Virus record (IMG/VR): IMGVR_UViG_3300037258_000283
Coordinates: 1 to 64,000 of that record
Length of the DNA: 64,000 bases
Origin: a virus
Strand: one strand, 5' to 3'
Shown here: piece by piece, positions 23,520-30,621 of the stretch
How positions within the stretch are numbered: position 1 is the stretch's first letter
How the letters are laid out: each line of letters opens with the position of its first letter
The notes under the pieces: generated by a model
Seen by the model: the letters and a program-made list of their open reading frames with translations, nothing else
Told to the model about the DNA's origin: nothing
Databases searched by the model: none
Made by a program: the position numbers and the translations under genes

Positions 23520-23680
23520 TCTCCGTTGCCGTCATGATCGGGATCGCCGTGGCCTGCGGGCTGCGGTTCCTGTACCTGGTCTGGCTCAAGCGCCGGACCG
23601 CAGACGTCCTGTGGACTACCGCCACGGGCATCGGAGCCGTGCTGCTGGCGCTCCGCTTCCTGCACGAGATGCACCGCTGA
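23516..23680 (+). CDS. Small two-helix membrane protein
   Basis: 54 residues. MISVAVMIGIAVACGLRFLY forms one helix, a basic turn (WLKRRTADVLW) follows, then TATGIGAVLLALRFLHEMHR as a second. Starts in an ATGA overlap. Not recognised. Confidence 0.62.
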   Translation: MISVAVMIGIAVACGLRFLYLVWLKRRTADVLWTTATGIGAVLLALRFLHEMHR

Positions 23681-23702
23681 TCCAGGAACCGCACCACCGG
23701 CC

Positions 23703-23717
23703 CAGGAACGAGGAACC
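23703..23717 (+). promoter_or_regulatory. Start-associated sequence (exact copy)
   Basis: CAGGAACGAGGAACC directly before the GTG at 23718. Confidence 0.75.
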
Positions 23718-23954
23718 GTGTCCGTGTACCCGTACACCGTGATCAAGAACGTGGCCACGCTGCCGTCCGCTCCCGTCTTCGGGGAGCTGGCCGACCACCT
23801 GGGCGACTGCCCGCAGTGCTACGGCGCGTCCGGTCCGCAGCACGCGGACCCGGGCAGCGACGACACAGCCGGGCTGTGCCCCGACGGCGCGGCCGTCGTG
23901 ACCGCGTTCCGCTGGGACGTGGCCGCCATGGCACAGACGGCCGCCTGGAACTGA
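23718..23954 (+). CDS. Small CxxC protein (paralogue of 28816-29046)
   Basis: 78 residues from GTG 23718. ADHLGDCPQCYGASG and AGLCPDGAAVV give three cysteines and a His in the order H-x4-C-x2-C-...-C, and the end is TAAWN. The gene at 28816-29046 has the same layout (SDHLRNCPRCAFT, AELCGTGRLL, AAARWN), so they are diverged paralogues. Probably a small zinc-binding protein; role unknown. Confidence 0.7.
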   Translation: MSVYPYTVIKNVATLPSAPVFGELADHLGDCPQCYGASGPQHADPGSDDTAGLCPDGAAVVTAFRWDVAAMAQTAAWN

Positions 23955-23957
23955 GCG

Positions 23958-24010
23958 CAGCATGGCGGAGCGCGGGTACCTCCCGCGCTCCGGCCACGGG
24001 TGCTCAGCCC
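23958..24010 (+). ncRNA. 53-nt hairpin element, copy A
   Basis: CAGCATGGC, then a perfect 10-bp stem GGAGCGCGGG (23967-23976) with CCCGCGCTCC (23982-23991), then GGCCACGGGTGCTCAGCCC. Copy B at 29630-29682 has the same length and flanks but a different stem with matched changes. It sits between two short genes. Likely a structured RNA or protein-binding element. Confidence 0.65.
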
Positions 24011-24033
24011 GATCACTGATCGAGAGGAACGAC

Positions 24034-24309
24034 ATGACTGAGCCCGCTACCACCCCCGTCAGTATCCCCGACGCCAAGCAGCGCATCGCGTTCACCGGCG
24101 ACGGCCGGCACTGGCACGGCACCGTCACCCGCCACACGACACGCCCCGACGGCAGCCCCCGCCTCCACGTAGACGTGGACCCCGGCAGCAGCGGCATCAG
24201 CTCCGTGGCGTACCGGCTCGGCGATCACTTCCGCCTCACCCGTCAGGGCGAGATCTGCCCCGACTGCGGCGAGCCCGACCGTGGCCTGCCGATGTACAGC
24301 CGCCCCTGA
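24034..24309 (+). CDS. Small protein with CPDCGE ribbon
   Basis: 91 residues. A beta-rich core (RIAFTGDGRHWHGTVTRHTT) with a C-terminal ICPDCGEPDRG half zinc-ribbon. ATG 24034 is preceded by GAGAGGAAC. It directly follows hairpin element A. Not recognised. Confidence 0.7.
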   Translation: MTEPATTPVSIPDAKQRIAFTGDGRHWHGTVTRHTTRPDGSPRLHVDVDPGSSGISSVAYRLGDHFRLTRQGEICPDCGEPDRGLPMYSRP

Positions 24310-24327
24310 CCCCGCACTACCCCGACC

Positions 24328-24342
24328 CAGGAAAGAGGAATC
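24328..24342 (+). promoter_or_regulatory. Start-associated sequence (variant)
   Basis: CAGGAAAGAGGAATC directly before ATG 24343, identical to the copy at 23340-23354. Confidence 0.65.
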
Positions 24343-24579
24343 ATGGACCTGACCAAGCTCATGCACACCGCCGCCTTTGACGAGTCCAGCGACATCGGAT
24401 TTGAGGACATCCGGACGTGGGCGGCGCACGACAGCGGGGGCGGCCTGCCGGACGTCGCTGCCCTACCGTTCGCCGCGTGGCTGGACGCCGTCTGGAGCGA
24501 CTACGACGACGGTGAGGGTACGCAGACCAATGACGACGTCCTGAAGGGCGCTCTGGCGTACTGGACGGGGTCGGCGTGA
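24343..24579 (+). CDS. Small acidic protein
   Basis: 78 residues, acidic (DESSDIGFEDIRTWAAHDSG, VWSDYDDGEGTQTNDDV). Acidic small phage proteins sometimes mimic DNA or inhibit host factors, but nothing specific is seen. Coupled by GTGA to the next gene. Confidence 0.68.
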   Translation: MDLTKLMHTAAFDESSDIGFEDIRTWAAHDSGGGLPDVAALPFAAWLDAVWSDYDDGEGTQTNDDVLKGALAYWTGSA

Positions 24580-24761
24580 GCGGCGCTCCGGAAGATCTCA
24601 TGTGCCGTACCTGCCGGGACATCCTGCGCTGGTACGGCCACGGCGGTGTCGGCTATCTGCACGTCCATGTGGGTGGTCCGTCCCGGGGGAAGTTCTTCAT
24701 GACAGACCACCCGGTCCCTGAGGACCAACGCCACAACCCGAGAAAGGACCACCGACAATGA
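24576..24761 (+). CDS. Small CxxC protein
   Basis: 61 residues from GTG 24576. MCRTCRDILRWYGHGG gives a CxxC, then HVHVGGPSRGKFF. Starts and ends in overlaps with its neighbours. Not recognised. Confidence 0.65.
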   Translation: MSGAPEDLMCRTCRDILRWYGHGGVGYLHVHVGGPSRGKFFMTDHPVPEDQRHNPRKDHRQ

Positions 24762-24988
24762 GTGTCCCGAAGCGTCGCAAGGACTACGCGAGCAACGCCC
24801 GCAAGCGTCCGGCCAAGCAGTCCGGGTGCACCTGGTGCGGGGCGGACACCGACCACGTGTCGATGTACTGTTCCGACGCCTGTCTCCAGGCCGACATGGA
24901 GGGGATCGAGGACCGCCCGCCGGTCACCGTCCTCGCCTTCACCGTGGCCGGGTGCTCGGATGAGTACCTGGCCCGGAAGTGGAGCTGA
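24758..24988 (+). CDS. Zinc-finger small protein
   Basis: 76 residues. A Lys/Arg-rich start (KRRKDYASNARKRPAKQ) is followed by CTWCGADTDHVSMYCSDAC, a C-x2-C-...-C-x3-C finger, then an acidic end. Basic tail plus finger suggests nucleic-acid binding. Function unknown. Confidence 0.7.
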   Translation: MSVPKRRKDYASNARKRPAKQSGCTWCGADTDHVSMYCSDACLQADMEGIEDRPPVTVLAFTVAGCSDEYLARKWS

Positions 24989-25051
24989 CCCCCGAGCACG
25001 CGTGGCGTACCTGCGGGCACTGCTGCCGACCCAGGAGAGAGGAAGGATGAC

Positions 25052-25324
25052 ATGACCCCGGAAGCGCAACTGCTGGTCGATGCGTCCCCGGACGTGCCCA
25101 CGTCGCTGAACGCCTGCCCTGCCGACTACGCGTGGACCGATGCGCCGGTGGCCAAGCGGCTGCGGGCACTGACGGACGCGGACCTGGAGGCGGCCCGCCG
25201 GCGGGTCCTGGACCACGGCGGGGACGTGCCCCGCGAGTACGGTGCCCGGGTCTACCGCTACGCGCACCTGGTCGTGAAGGAAGGGCTCCGCCGGGACGGG
25301 GAGCGTGCCCGGAACGGCCGCTGA
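25052..25324 (+). CDS. Small helical protein
   Basis: 90 residues, helical and basic at the end (LEAARRRVLDHGGDVPREYG, VVKEGLRRDGERARNGR). ATG 25052 is preceded by GAGAGAGGAAGG. Not recognised. Confidence 0.68.
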   Translation: MTPEAQLLVDASPDVPTSLNACPADYAWTDAPVAKRLRALTDADLEAARRRVLDHGGDVPREYGARVYRYAHLVVKEGLRRDGERARNGR

Positions 25325-25398
25325 GTACGGCCCATCCGGACCCGCTACGTGGCGGGTTCACGTACGCACGATCCGAGGACTGTCGAAAGGAAGACGCT

Positions 25399-25593
25399 AT
25401 GGCTATGCGGGACCACATCAGTGCCGAGGGCACCGTCACCCACAGGACGATCACCGAGACCGCCAAGGAACAGATCACCATCGCACGGGACGGTCAGCGC
25501 GAGGCGCTGGCCCGGGGTGACTCCTACACGGCGGACCTTCTCGGTGAGGCCGTCGACATGAACCTTGACCGGCTCAGCGCGCACCAGGAGTAG
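25399..25593 (+). CDS. Small hypothetical protein
   Basis: 64 residues, MAMRDHISAEGTVTHRTITE then a helical, acidic end. ATG 25399 is preceded by GAAAGGAAGACG. Last small gene before the tRNA-like sequence. Confidence 0.65.
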   Translation: MAMRDHISAEGTVTHRTITETAKEQITIARDGQREALARGDSYTADLLGEAVDMNLDRLSAHQE

Positions 25594-25805
25594 TGGCCAG
25601 TACGGCCCCGGGCGACCGGGGCACCTTCCCACACCTGTTGGAGGACAGCCGGCGTCCATGGCGCCGGCCGACCGGGTCCGACCCCCGGAGCGGGAGCAGG
25701 CGGGAGGTCAGGCGGGCCGCACGTCCCTCTTGGGGACAGGGCATGCCCTGCTACAGGTATCCGTAGACCGACGCCAGGCGGGGGCAGACGTGCCCCCGCC
25801 GACTT
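25594..25805 (+). other. Gene-free stretch with short hairpins
   Basis: Several GC hairpins lie here (CCGGCG/CGCCGG near 25,650 and GGGGGCA/TGCCCCC near 25,780), the last just before the tRNA-like sequence. An in-frame upward extension of the gene at 25,907 crosses it but reads like non-coding DNA. Confidence 0.45.
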
Positions 25806-25878
25806 GCCCCGGCAGCTCATCCGGCAGAGCGCCCGCCCCACACGCGGGGGGCAGCAGGTTCGATACCTGCCCGGGGTT
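25806..25878 (+). tRNA. tRNA-like gene, anticodon CAC (Val) by position
   Basis: 73 bases fold as a full cloverleaf. Acceptor GCCCCGG pairs with CCGGGGT (first pair G-U), D-arm GCUC/GAGC, anticodon stem CCCGC/GCGGG, and T-arm GCAGG-UUCGAUA-CCUGC. The anticodon loop is CCCACAC. Odd points: position 33 is C rather than the invariant U, position 8 is C rather than U, and CCA is not encoded. It could be a real but divergent tRNA, a decaying copy, or a tRNA-like element. Confidence 0.6.
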
Positions 25879-25906
25879 CGCAGAACCGACCCAGGAAGGA
25901 GTGACC

Positions 25907-26392
25907 ATGCAGTTCCAGACGCCGCCCGACGGCTATGACGAGGTGTTCACGGTCGGGGACCGCTGGAGGTCCCGGACTGCCAACGTGGCCAACACGACGT
26001 ACTCCGAGGTGATCGGGGTCCTGTACGACGACAACGGCGACCGGGACGCGGACCTGGTCCTGACGGTGAACCGGGGAGCCCGGGACGCCGACATGTACGG
26101 CAACGCGGCCTACCGGCCCGGCCGGGTGTACGGCCGCAGACGCTATGAGATGTCCCGGAAGTGGGAGCCGAAGCCGTTCCTCCCCTGGGTACGCGGCACG
26201 GTCTACCTGGCCAAGGGACGCGGATACGCGTCCGGACCGCTGGGCCTGCGACTGCTGTGCATTCTCGTTTTCGACAACGGGGACGCTGTCCTGGTCGATA
26301 CCGGCACCCAGGGATCGGCCACGCTCCCCGCGCGTGACCGGGACGCGTACAACGAGTCCGGTCCGGTGGGCGACGATCCGTGGGAGGAGTGA
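25907..26392 (+). CDS. Hypothetical protein
   Basis: 161 residues from ATG 25907, chosen because AGGAAGGAGTGACC precedes it. Beta-rich with many aromatic and charged residues (GDRWRSRTANVANTTYSEVI, YRPGRVYGRRRYEMSRKW). It ends two bases before the methyltransferase start. Not recognised. Confidence 0.75.
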   Translation: MQFQTPPDGYDEVFTVGDRWRSRTANVANTTYSEVIGVLYDDNGDRDADLVLTVNRGARDADMYGNAAYRPGRVYGRRRYEMSRKWEPKPFLPWVRGTVYLAKGRGYASGPLGLRLLCILVFDNGDAVLVDTGTQGSATLPARDRDAYNESGPVGDDPWEE

Positions 26393-26394
26393 CC

Positions 26395-27078
26395 ATGCCG
26401 AGACCCCGACTGCTTGACCTGTGCTGTTGTTCTGGTGCAGTGGCCGCCGGCTACACCGCCGCCGGGTTCGACGTCACGGGTGTGGACATCGTGGACCGTC
26501 CGCGATACCCGTACCGGTTCGTCAGGGCAGACGCGCTGGAATATATGGACCGGATCATCGCCTCGGGTGAGGTGGAGCAGTACGCGCTGATCCATTCGTC
26601 CCCGCCGTGTCAGGCAGGGTGCACGCTGACCGTGGGCACCAACGTGTCCAAGGGATGGGGTGGAGAACACATCGACCTGGTACCGCCCATCCGGGACCGC
26701 CTGGACCTGTCCGGGGTGCCTTACGTGATCGAGCAGCCGAACGGCAAGTCGTGGGTCCGCAAGGACGTCACCCTGTGCGGGGAGATGTTCGCGCTGGGTG
26801 TCCTGCGGCACCGGAACTTCGAACTGGGGCGCTGGTCCACACCCCGTCCGGCACATGTCCGGCACCGGGGTTACGTCCGTGGGTGGCGGCACGGGGAGTA
26901 TCGCGACGGTCCGTATGTCGCGGCCTACGGTGACGGTGGCGGCAAGGCGACCGTGGAGGAGATGCAGCGGGCCATGGGCATCGACTGGACCGATGTCCGG
27001 GAGGAACTGACCGAAGCCGTTCCGCCGGCTTACGGCGAGTGGTTGGGTCGCGCGTACCTCACCGGCCGGGAGGAGTGA
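26395..27078 (+). CDS. DNA cytosine methyltransferase (Dcm family)
   Basis: 227 residues. The cofactor site is LDLCCCSGAVAAGYTAAGF, followed by VTGVDIVD. The catalytic motif is SSPPCQAG (Cys at about 73), and a motif VI-like VIEQPNG follows. The family norm is longer (about 300-400 residues), so the target-recognition region is short. It should transfer a methyl group from AdoMet to cytosine in DNA, probably to protect phage DNA from host restriction. No partner nuclease is next to it. ATG 26395 has a GGAGGAG site. Confidence 0.85.
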   Translation: MPRPRLLDLCCCSGAVAAGYTAAGFDVTGVDIVDRPRYPYRFVRADALEYMDRIIASGEVEQYALIHSSPPCQAGCTLTVGTNVSKGWGGEHIDLVPPIRDRLDLSGVPYVIEQPNGKSWVRKDVTLCGEMFALGVLRHRNFELGRWSTPRPAHVRHRGYVRGWRHGEYRDGPYVAAYGDGGGKATVEEMQRAMGIDWTDVREELTEAVPPAYGEWLGRAYLTGREE

Positions 27079-27080
27079 CC

Positions 27081-27440
27081 ATGTCCCGCCAGCCGTACAC
27101 CGGCGCTCCGCTGAGCGACCGGGAGCTGTACGTCCTCCAGCGGGCCGCGCTCGGGGACACGTACCTCCGGACCGCCCGCCTGCTGTACCTCTCCCCGAGC
27201 CAGGTCCAGCACGCGGCACGGCGCGCGATAACCAAGATCGGGGCGCGGAGCCTGACCCACGCCGTGGTCGTCGCCATCGACTGCGGACTGATCCATCCCG
27301 GGGACTGCGGCACTGTCCGCACCTACTACTGGCACCTGCGCCACAGCCAGGTCCCCGATACGGGGTGCACCGCCGCCTACCTGGACGGTGAGCGCCGTAA
27401 GTACCACGACCGCCGCAAGGAGTACGGCGGTCTCCGCTGA
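27081..27440 (+). CDS. LuxR-type HTH protein
   Basis: 119 residues. The N-terminal part, LSDRELYVLQRAALGDTYLR then TARLLYLSPSQVQHAARRAI and TKIGARSLTHAVVVAI, is a GerE/LuxR DNA-binding domain without a receiver. The C-terminus has DCGTVRTYYWHLRHSQVPDT and a basic tail. It starts 3 bases after the methyltransferase stop. A second member is at 30,147. Probably a transcription regulator. Confidence 0.78.
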   Translation: MSRQPYTGAPLSDRELYVLQRAALGDTYLRTARLLYLSPSQVQHAARRAITKIGARSLTHAVVVAIDCGLIHPGDCGTVRTYYWHLRHSQVPDTGCTAAYLDGERRKYHDRRKEYGGLR

Positions 27441-27474
27441 CGTACCGCACCACCGATACAGAAAGGATCTCCGC

Positions 27475-28005
27475 ATGTCCGAGACACGGAAGCAGGTCGT
27501 CCCCTACCAGGTACGCGGCAGGGAACTCGACTCGGCCAGCGCGAACGCGAACATGGTCTTCGAGCTGGGTCCGCGCTACAAGAGGCCGCACGACGACACC
27601 ACGGTCATGCGGGTGTTCCACCGCACGATCGACGGGGATGTCTCCGTGCTGCTGGAGCGGGAGCACATCCCGGTCGTAGCCGCGTGGCTGGCGCGGACCG
27701 CGCCGCCCTCGGAGACCGGCGGCCCGCCGGACACCGGCCCGCAGCCGGACGGCTCGTACCAGGAGCCGACGATCTACTACCGCCAGACGGTCGTCAACGA
27801 CGGCCTGATGGTGATCCGCGACCTCCAGACCACGGCCACACTGCGACGCCACGGCGGCCAGGTGTCCGTGAGCATCGCCTGGAACGGCTCCGGCCGGAGT
27901 GTCGGAGTGCGCCTGGACGCCGGGCAGGTGGCCGACACCATCGCCTGGCTGGAGCACGCCGACGCCTTCGGGTGGGACGGCTGGAAGTCCGGGGTGACGC
28001 CGTGA
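27475..28005 (+). CDS. Hypothetical protein
   Basis: 176 residues from ATG 27475 (GAAAGGATC site). Two related halves, each ending with a helix: HIPVVAAWLARTAP and QVADTIAWLEHADAF, each preceded by beta strands (FHRTIDGDVSVLLERE, TLRRHGGQVSVSIAWNG). This suggests an internal duplication of a small domain. Role unknown. Confidence 0.72.
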   Translation: MSETRKQVVPYQVRGRELDSASANANMVFELGPRYKRPHDDTTVMRVFHRTIDGDVSVLLEREHIPVVAAWLARTAPPSETGGPPDTGPQPDGSYQEPTIYYRQTVVNDGLMVIRDLQTTATLRRHGGQVSVSIAWNGSGRSVGVRLDAGQVADTIAWLEHADAFGWDGWKSGVTP

Positions 28006-28259
28006 TCCCGATGCCGTGGGCCGCACCGGAGCCGGTGCTGGTGGAGGTCACCGTGCACTGGCACTACCGGGGCACGGAACTGGAACACACCACGCCGGTG
28101 TTCCTCACCGACACGGACAACGACCATACCCGCTCCGACGTCCTGGAGAAGGTGTCCCTGGCTGCCACCGGCGGCACGAGGTACGCCCCGTACATGGAGC
28201 TGACCGACGCCGTCCGGGTCTCCGACGGCCGTCCCTGGTACGTGGGGAGGTTCAGATGA
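28002..28259 (+). CDS. Hypothetical protein
   Basis: 85 residues from GTG 28002 (GTGA overlap); ATG 28011 is an alternative. Short beta-rich protein (VLVEVTVHWHYRGTELEHTT). Similar in layout to the next gene (HWHYRGTELEHTTPVFLTDT compared with TWRWLGTEYDSPEPHTTDVR), so the pair may be paralogues. Confidence 0.7.
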   Translation: MIPMPWAAPEPVLVEVTVHWHYRGTELEHTTPVFLTDTDNDHTRSDVLEKVSLAATGGTRYAPYMELTDAVRVSDGRPWYVGRFR

Positions 28260-28468
28260 TCCGGGTCACCTGGCGCTGGCTGGGCACCGAGTATGACAGT
28301 CCTGAGCCGCACACCACGGACGTCCGGCTGGCCGGGCGCGGCTACGTCGGCGAGATGGAGGTCCGGGAACTGGTGGCCGTGGCCGCTACCGGCCGCCGGG
28401 AGGACGCGCAGTACCTGGCCATCACCGGTGTGGGGCGCACCCCGCTGGACGAGAGGGACGGACGGTGA
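28256..28468 (+). CDS. Hypothetical protein, likely paralogue of the gene before
   Basis: 70 residues. MIRVTWRWLGTEYDSPEPHT starts it, then ELVAVAATGRREDAQYLAIT. Order of features matches the gene at 28,002 (W-x-x-G-T-E, HTT, VAATG/LAATGG). Starts in an ATGA overlap. Confidence 0.7.
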   Translation: MIRVTWRWLGTEYDSPEPHTTDVRLAGRGYVGEMEVRELVAVAATGRREDAQYLAITGVGRTPLDERDGR

Positions 28469-28776
28469 TACACACCCTGCTCCACGTGCTGGGCATGGAC
28501 AACGGGAGCGGACCCTTCTACCTGGCCCTGTCCGGATGGATGGGCCTGCTGGGCTTCATCGGGGTCATCTGGACGACCCTGCGGAAGTACAACTGCGAGG
28601 TGCACGGCTGCCCGCGTATCGGCCGCCACGGCACAGCGGCGGGGCACACGGTCTGCCGCAGGCACCATCCGGACGGGGCACCGACGCACGCGCACATCCT
28701 GCGCGCGCACCGTGCCGCCGTCCGGGCCAGGGAAAGCGCCACGGACGCGGTGCTTCCCACCGACCCGGACGCGTAG
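28465..28776 (+). CDS. Membrane-anchored Cys/His protein
   Basis: 103 residues from GTG 28465. One hydrophobic helix (FYLALSGWMGLLGFIGVIW) is followed by CEVHGCPRIGRHG and CRRHHPDG, a probable metal site, and a basic helical end. The CxxxGC...C..H order recalls the fingers in the HNH protein at 62-63 kb, but as a single copy. Function unknown. Confidence 0.68.
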   Translation: MIHTLLHVLGMDNGSGPFYLALSGWMGLLGFIGVIWTTLRKYNCEVHGCPRIGRHGTAAGHTVCRRHHPDGAPTHAHILRAHRAAVRARESATDAVLPTDPDA

Positions 28777-28815
28777 GACAGTTCGTACCAGGAACCCGAT
28801 CGAGGAAGAGGAACC

Positions 28816-29046
28816 ATGGCGCTGCCCTACGCGCTGGACGGCATGGTGCCGATCTGGCATGTCCCGGTGATGCCCGCTGCCGCCGCCTACCGGCACGGCA
28901 GCGATCACCTGAGGAACTGCCCCCGCTGCGCGTTCACCGTGTCGGAGGCGCTGGAGGACGCGGAGCTGTGCGGCACCGGCCGCCTGCTCAACGCGCGGCT
29001 GAAGGCCGCGTACCGCTCCACCGCCGCTGCCGCCCGGTGGAACTGA
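28816..29046 (+). CDS. Small CxxC protein (paralogue of 23718-23954)
   Basis: 76 residues with GSDHLRNCPRCAFTVSEALE, then CGTGRLLNARLKAAYRSTAA and ARWN. Same order of motifs as the gene at 23,718. ATG 28816 is preceded by GAGGAAGAGGAACC. Probably binds zinc. Confidence 0.7.
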   Translation: MALPYALDGMVPIWHVPVMPAAAAYRHGSDHLRNCPRCAFTVSEALEDAELCGTGRLLNARLKAAYRSTAAAARWN

Positions 29047-29064
29047 GGATCTGCCCCGCCGCCG

Positions 29065-29116
29065 GCTCCGGGCAGCCGCCCGGAGCTCGCCGGCACCGTC
29101 TCCGGTACACGGAGAC
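29065..29116 (+). terminator. Two adjacent perfect hairpins
   Basis: GCTCCGGGC/GCCCGGAGC (29065-29073 and 29078-29086) and GTCTCCG/CGGAGAC (29098-29104 and 29110-29116). A third weak one (GCCCG/CGGGC) follows near 29,135. No gene lies in 29,047-29,180. Confidence 0.55.
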
Positions 29117-29161
29117 CGACTGACCGCCGCGAAGCCCGCAGACGGGCGTACACGGCCCTGA

Positions 29162-29176
29162 CAGGAACGAGGAACC
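29162..29176 (+). promoter_or_regulatory. Start-associated sequence (exact copy)
   Basis: CAGGAACGAGGAACC directly before ATG 29181. Confidence 0.75.
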
Positions 29177-29180
29177 GATC

Positions 29181-29408
29181 ATGAGTACTCACCGGTGCTG
29201 CCCCCACGGCAGCAACGAGATAGCCGCGTACGGCGCGGGCAGTACCGACGCCGACCACCGCGCGGACCGCACGGCCCGCGAGTGGGGCGGAGGCGCGCAC
29301 GTCCACTACGACGCGGGGAGCGACTCCTTCACCGTCGTGGTGGCGCGCGCCTCCCGGGTCCTGGTGGCCTACGGCGAACCGGCGCACCTTGCCGCCTTCG
29401 GGCGGTAG
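29181..29408 (+). CDS. Small hypothetical protein
   Basis: 75 residues. The N-terminus has HRCCPHGSNE, and the rest is a short alpha/beta stretch (AHVHYDAGSDSFTVVVARAS). Exact start-associated sequence upstream. Not recognised. Confidence 0.68.
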   Translation: MSTHRCCPHGSNEIAAYGAGSTDADHRADRTAREWGGGAHVHYDAGSDSFTVVVARASRVLVAYGEPAHLAAFGR

Positions 29409-29413
29409 CGCCG

Positions 29414-29626
29414 GTGACCGTGCAGTGGCCGCTGAGGGCGGAGCTGAACACACCCGGCGGCACGCTCTGCCACGCACCCGGCACCCACGCGGCCCGGGTG
29501 CTGCCGGAGGCGGGGACGGCCATCACGGCGTGCGCCGTGGTCGTCAACACGTTCGACTGGGTTCACGACGACCTGGAGGCGTACCCGGTGACCTGCCGCG
29601 CGTGCGCCGGTGCAACGAAGGTCTGA
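29414..29626 (+). CDS. Small hypothetical protein
   Basis: 70 residues from GTG 29414. VTVQWPLRAELNTPGGTLCH begins it, and CRACAG lies near the end, giving Cys pairs that may bind metal. It starts 5 bases after the previous stop and ends 3 bases before hairpin element B. Confidence 0.65.
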   Translation: MTVQWPLRAELNTPGGTLCHAPGTHAARVLPEAGTAITACAVVVNTFDWVHDDLEAYPVTCRACAGATKV

Positions 29627-29629
29627 CCA

Positions 29630-29682
29630 CAGCATGGCGGGGAACGGCCGCGCGCCGCTCCCCGGCCACGGGTGCTCAGCCC
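29630..29682 (+). ncRNA. 53-nt hairpin element, copy B
   Basis: CAGCATGGC, stem GGGGAACGGC (29639-29648) with GCCGCTCCCC (29654-29663), one A-C mismatch, then GGCCACGGGTGCTCAGCCC, as in copy A. Stem pairs 3, 5 and 10 differ between copies but keep pairing. See findings. Confidence 0.65.
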
Positions 29683-29710
29683 GGACCGACGGAGGAACGA
29701 GGAAACGACC

Positions 29711-30031
29711 ATGGGATCTACGAATACGTTCGCACCGACCGCGCCGGTCCTGCGGAGCAGGGCGGGTGCCGACTGGCGCACCGACCGTGTCACCACCGGG
29801 GAGCTGCGCGCGGGGAACGCCGTCCTGGACCCGGCAGCAGCGCCCGGGGCAGCCGCCACCGCGCGCCGCCTGGTCGTCCTGGACGGCAATCCCCGGGCGG
29901 TGGTCATCACCGTCCGGGGACACCTCATGACCGTCTTCGAGGTGACCGGCCAGGACGCCGACTCCGGGCAGTACGTCAGCTGGACGGCCACGCTGGTGAC
30001 CGCCTGGCACCGGGTACGCGGGTCGGTGTGA
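29711..30031 (+). CDS. Hypothetical protein
   Basis: 106 residues from ATG 29711, preceded by GAGGAACGAGGAAACG. Beta-rich centre (LVVLDGNPRAVVITVRGHLM, VFEVTGQDADSGQYVSWTAT). It directly follows hairpin element B, like the gene at 24,034 after copy A, but the two proteins do not look alike. Confidence 0.7.
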   Translation: MGSTNTFAPTAPVLRSRAGADWRTDRVTTGELRAGNAVLDPAAAPGAAATARRLVVLDGNPRAVVITVRGHLMTVFEVTGQDADSGQYVSWTATLVTAWHRVRGSV

Positions 30032-30144
30032 TCGCCGTCGTCATCGGCGGTGTCCTGATCGTCCTGGGCACCGCCGCCCGTATCCGACTCATGATCCAGG
30101 CCCGCAGGGAGCGGGCACGGACCGCCGACCACCGAGAGGAGTAG
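30028..30144 (+). CDS. Very small membrane peptide
   Basis: 38 residues from GTG 30028 (GTGA overlap): VIAVVIGGVLIVLGTAARIR then a basic and acidic tail. One membrane helix. It ends 2 bases before the LuxR-type gene. Confidence 0.6.
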   Translation: MIAVVIGGVLIVLGTAARIRLMIQARRERARTADHREE

Positions 30145-30146
30145 CC

Positions 30147-30359
30147 GTGGACCGGCTCACCGACAAGCAGCGCGAAGCACTGCAGTACGCCGCTCAGGGC
30201 CTGACCGACCAGCAGATCGCCGCTGCCCTGGGCATCAGCCGGGAGTCGGTCAACGACCGGATGCGGACCGCCATGCTGAACCTGGGGGCGCAGACGCGGG
30301 CACAGGCCGTGGCCGCAGCCCTGACGGCGAAGCTGATCACATACCGGGCCGCCACGTGA
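30147..30359 (+). CDS. LuxR-type HTH protein (small)
   Basis: 70 residues that are almost only a GerE/LuxR domain: LTDKQREALQYAAQGLTDQQ, IAAALGISRESVNDRMRTAM, LNLGAQTRAQAVAAAL. It is shorter than the relative at 27,081. GTG 30147 has a GAGAGGAGTAGCC site. Probably a DNA-binding regulator. Confidence 0.78.
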   Translation: MDRLTDKQREALQYAAQGLTDQQIAAALGISRESVNDRMRTAMLNLGAQTRAQAVAAALTAKLITYRAAT

Positions 30360-30547
30360 CCCGGGACCCGGTCGTCACCCGCTGGGAGTGCGCCGCGCCG
30401 CGTGAGGGGCAGCGGTTCCGGATCGTCCGGCAGACCCGCCAGACGGTCACCGTCCTCGGCACCGGTCAGCGGTTCACGCTGCGCACGATCTACGCATGGG
30501 CACCGGTCCCAGAACCGCCGCAGCCGGACGGCGTACGATCCACCTGA
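30356..30547 (+). CDS. Small beta-rich protein
   Basis: 63 residues from GTG 30356 in a GTGA overlap. Short strands: QRFRIVRQTRQTVTVLGTGQ then RFTLRTIYAWAPV. Not recognised. Confidence 0.66.
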   Translation: MTRDPVVTRWECAAPREGQRFRIVRQTRQTVTVLGTGQRFTLRTIYAWAPVPEPPQPDGVRST

Positions 30548-30593
30548 CGGCCCGCTGCGGTCACCCATCCCCCCGGGACCTGTGGCGGGCCGT
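30547..30593 (+). promoter_or_regulatory. 9-bp inverted repeat before the GH16 gene
   Basis: ACGGCCCGC (30547-30555) pairs with GCGGGCCGT (30585-30593). It overlaps the stop codon of the gene before it and could act as terminator or leader hairpin. Confidence 0.45.
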
Positions 30594-30621
30594 CCCCGTA
30601 CCCGACACCGGAAGAGGGACC

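Noticed and set aside
25565-25906. Upstream extension of the gene at 25,907
   Set aside because: It runs through the tRNA-like sequence and hairpins, and the ATG at 25907 has a good ribosome site.
26203-28026. 607-codon leftward open frame
   Set aside because: Opposite the methyltransferase and LuxR-type genes, which have clear motifs.
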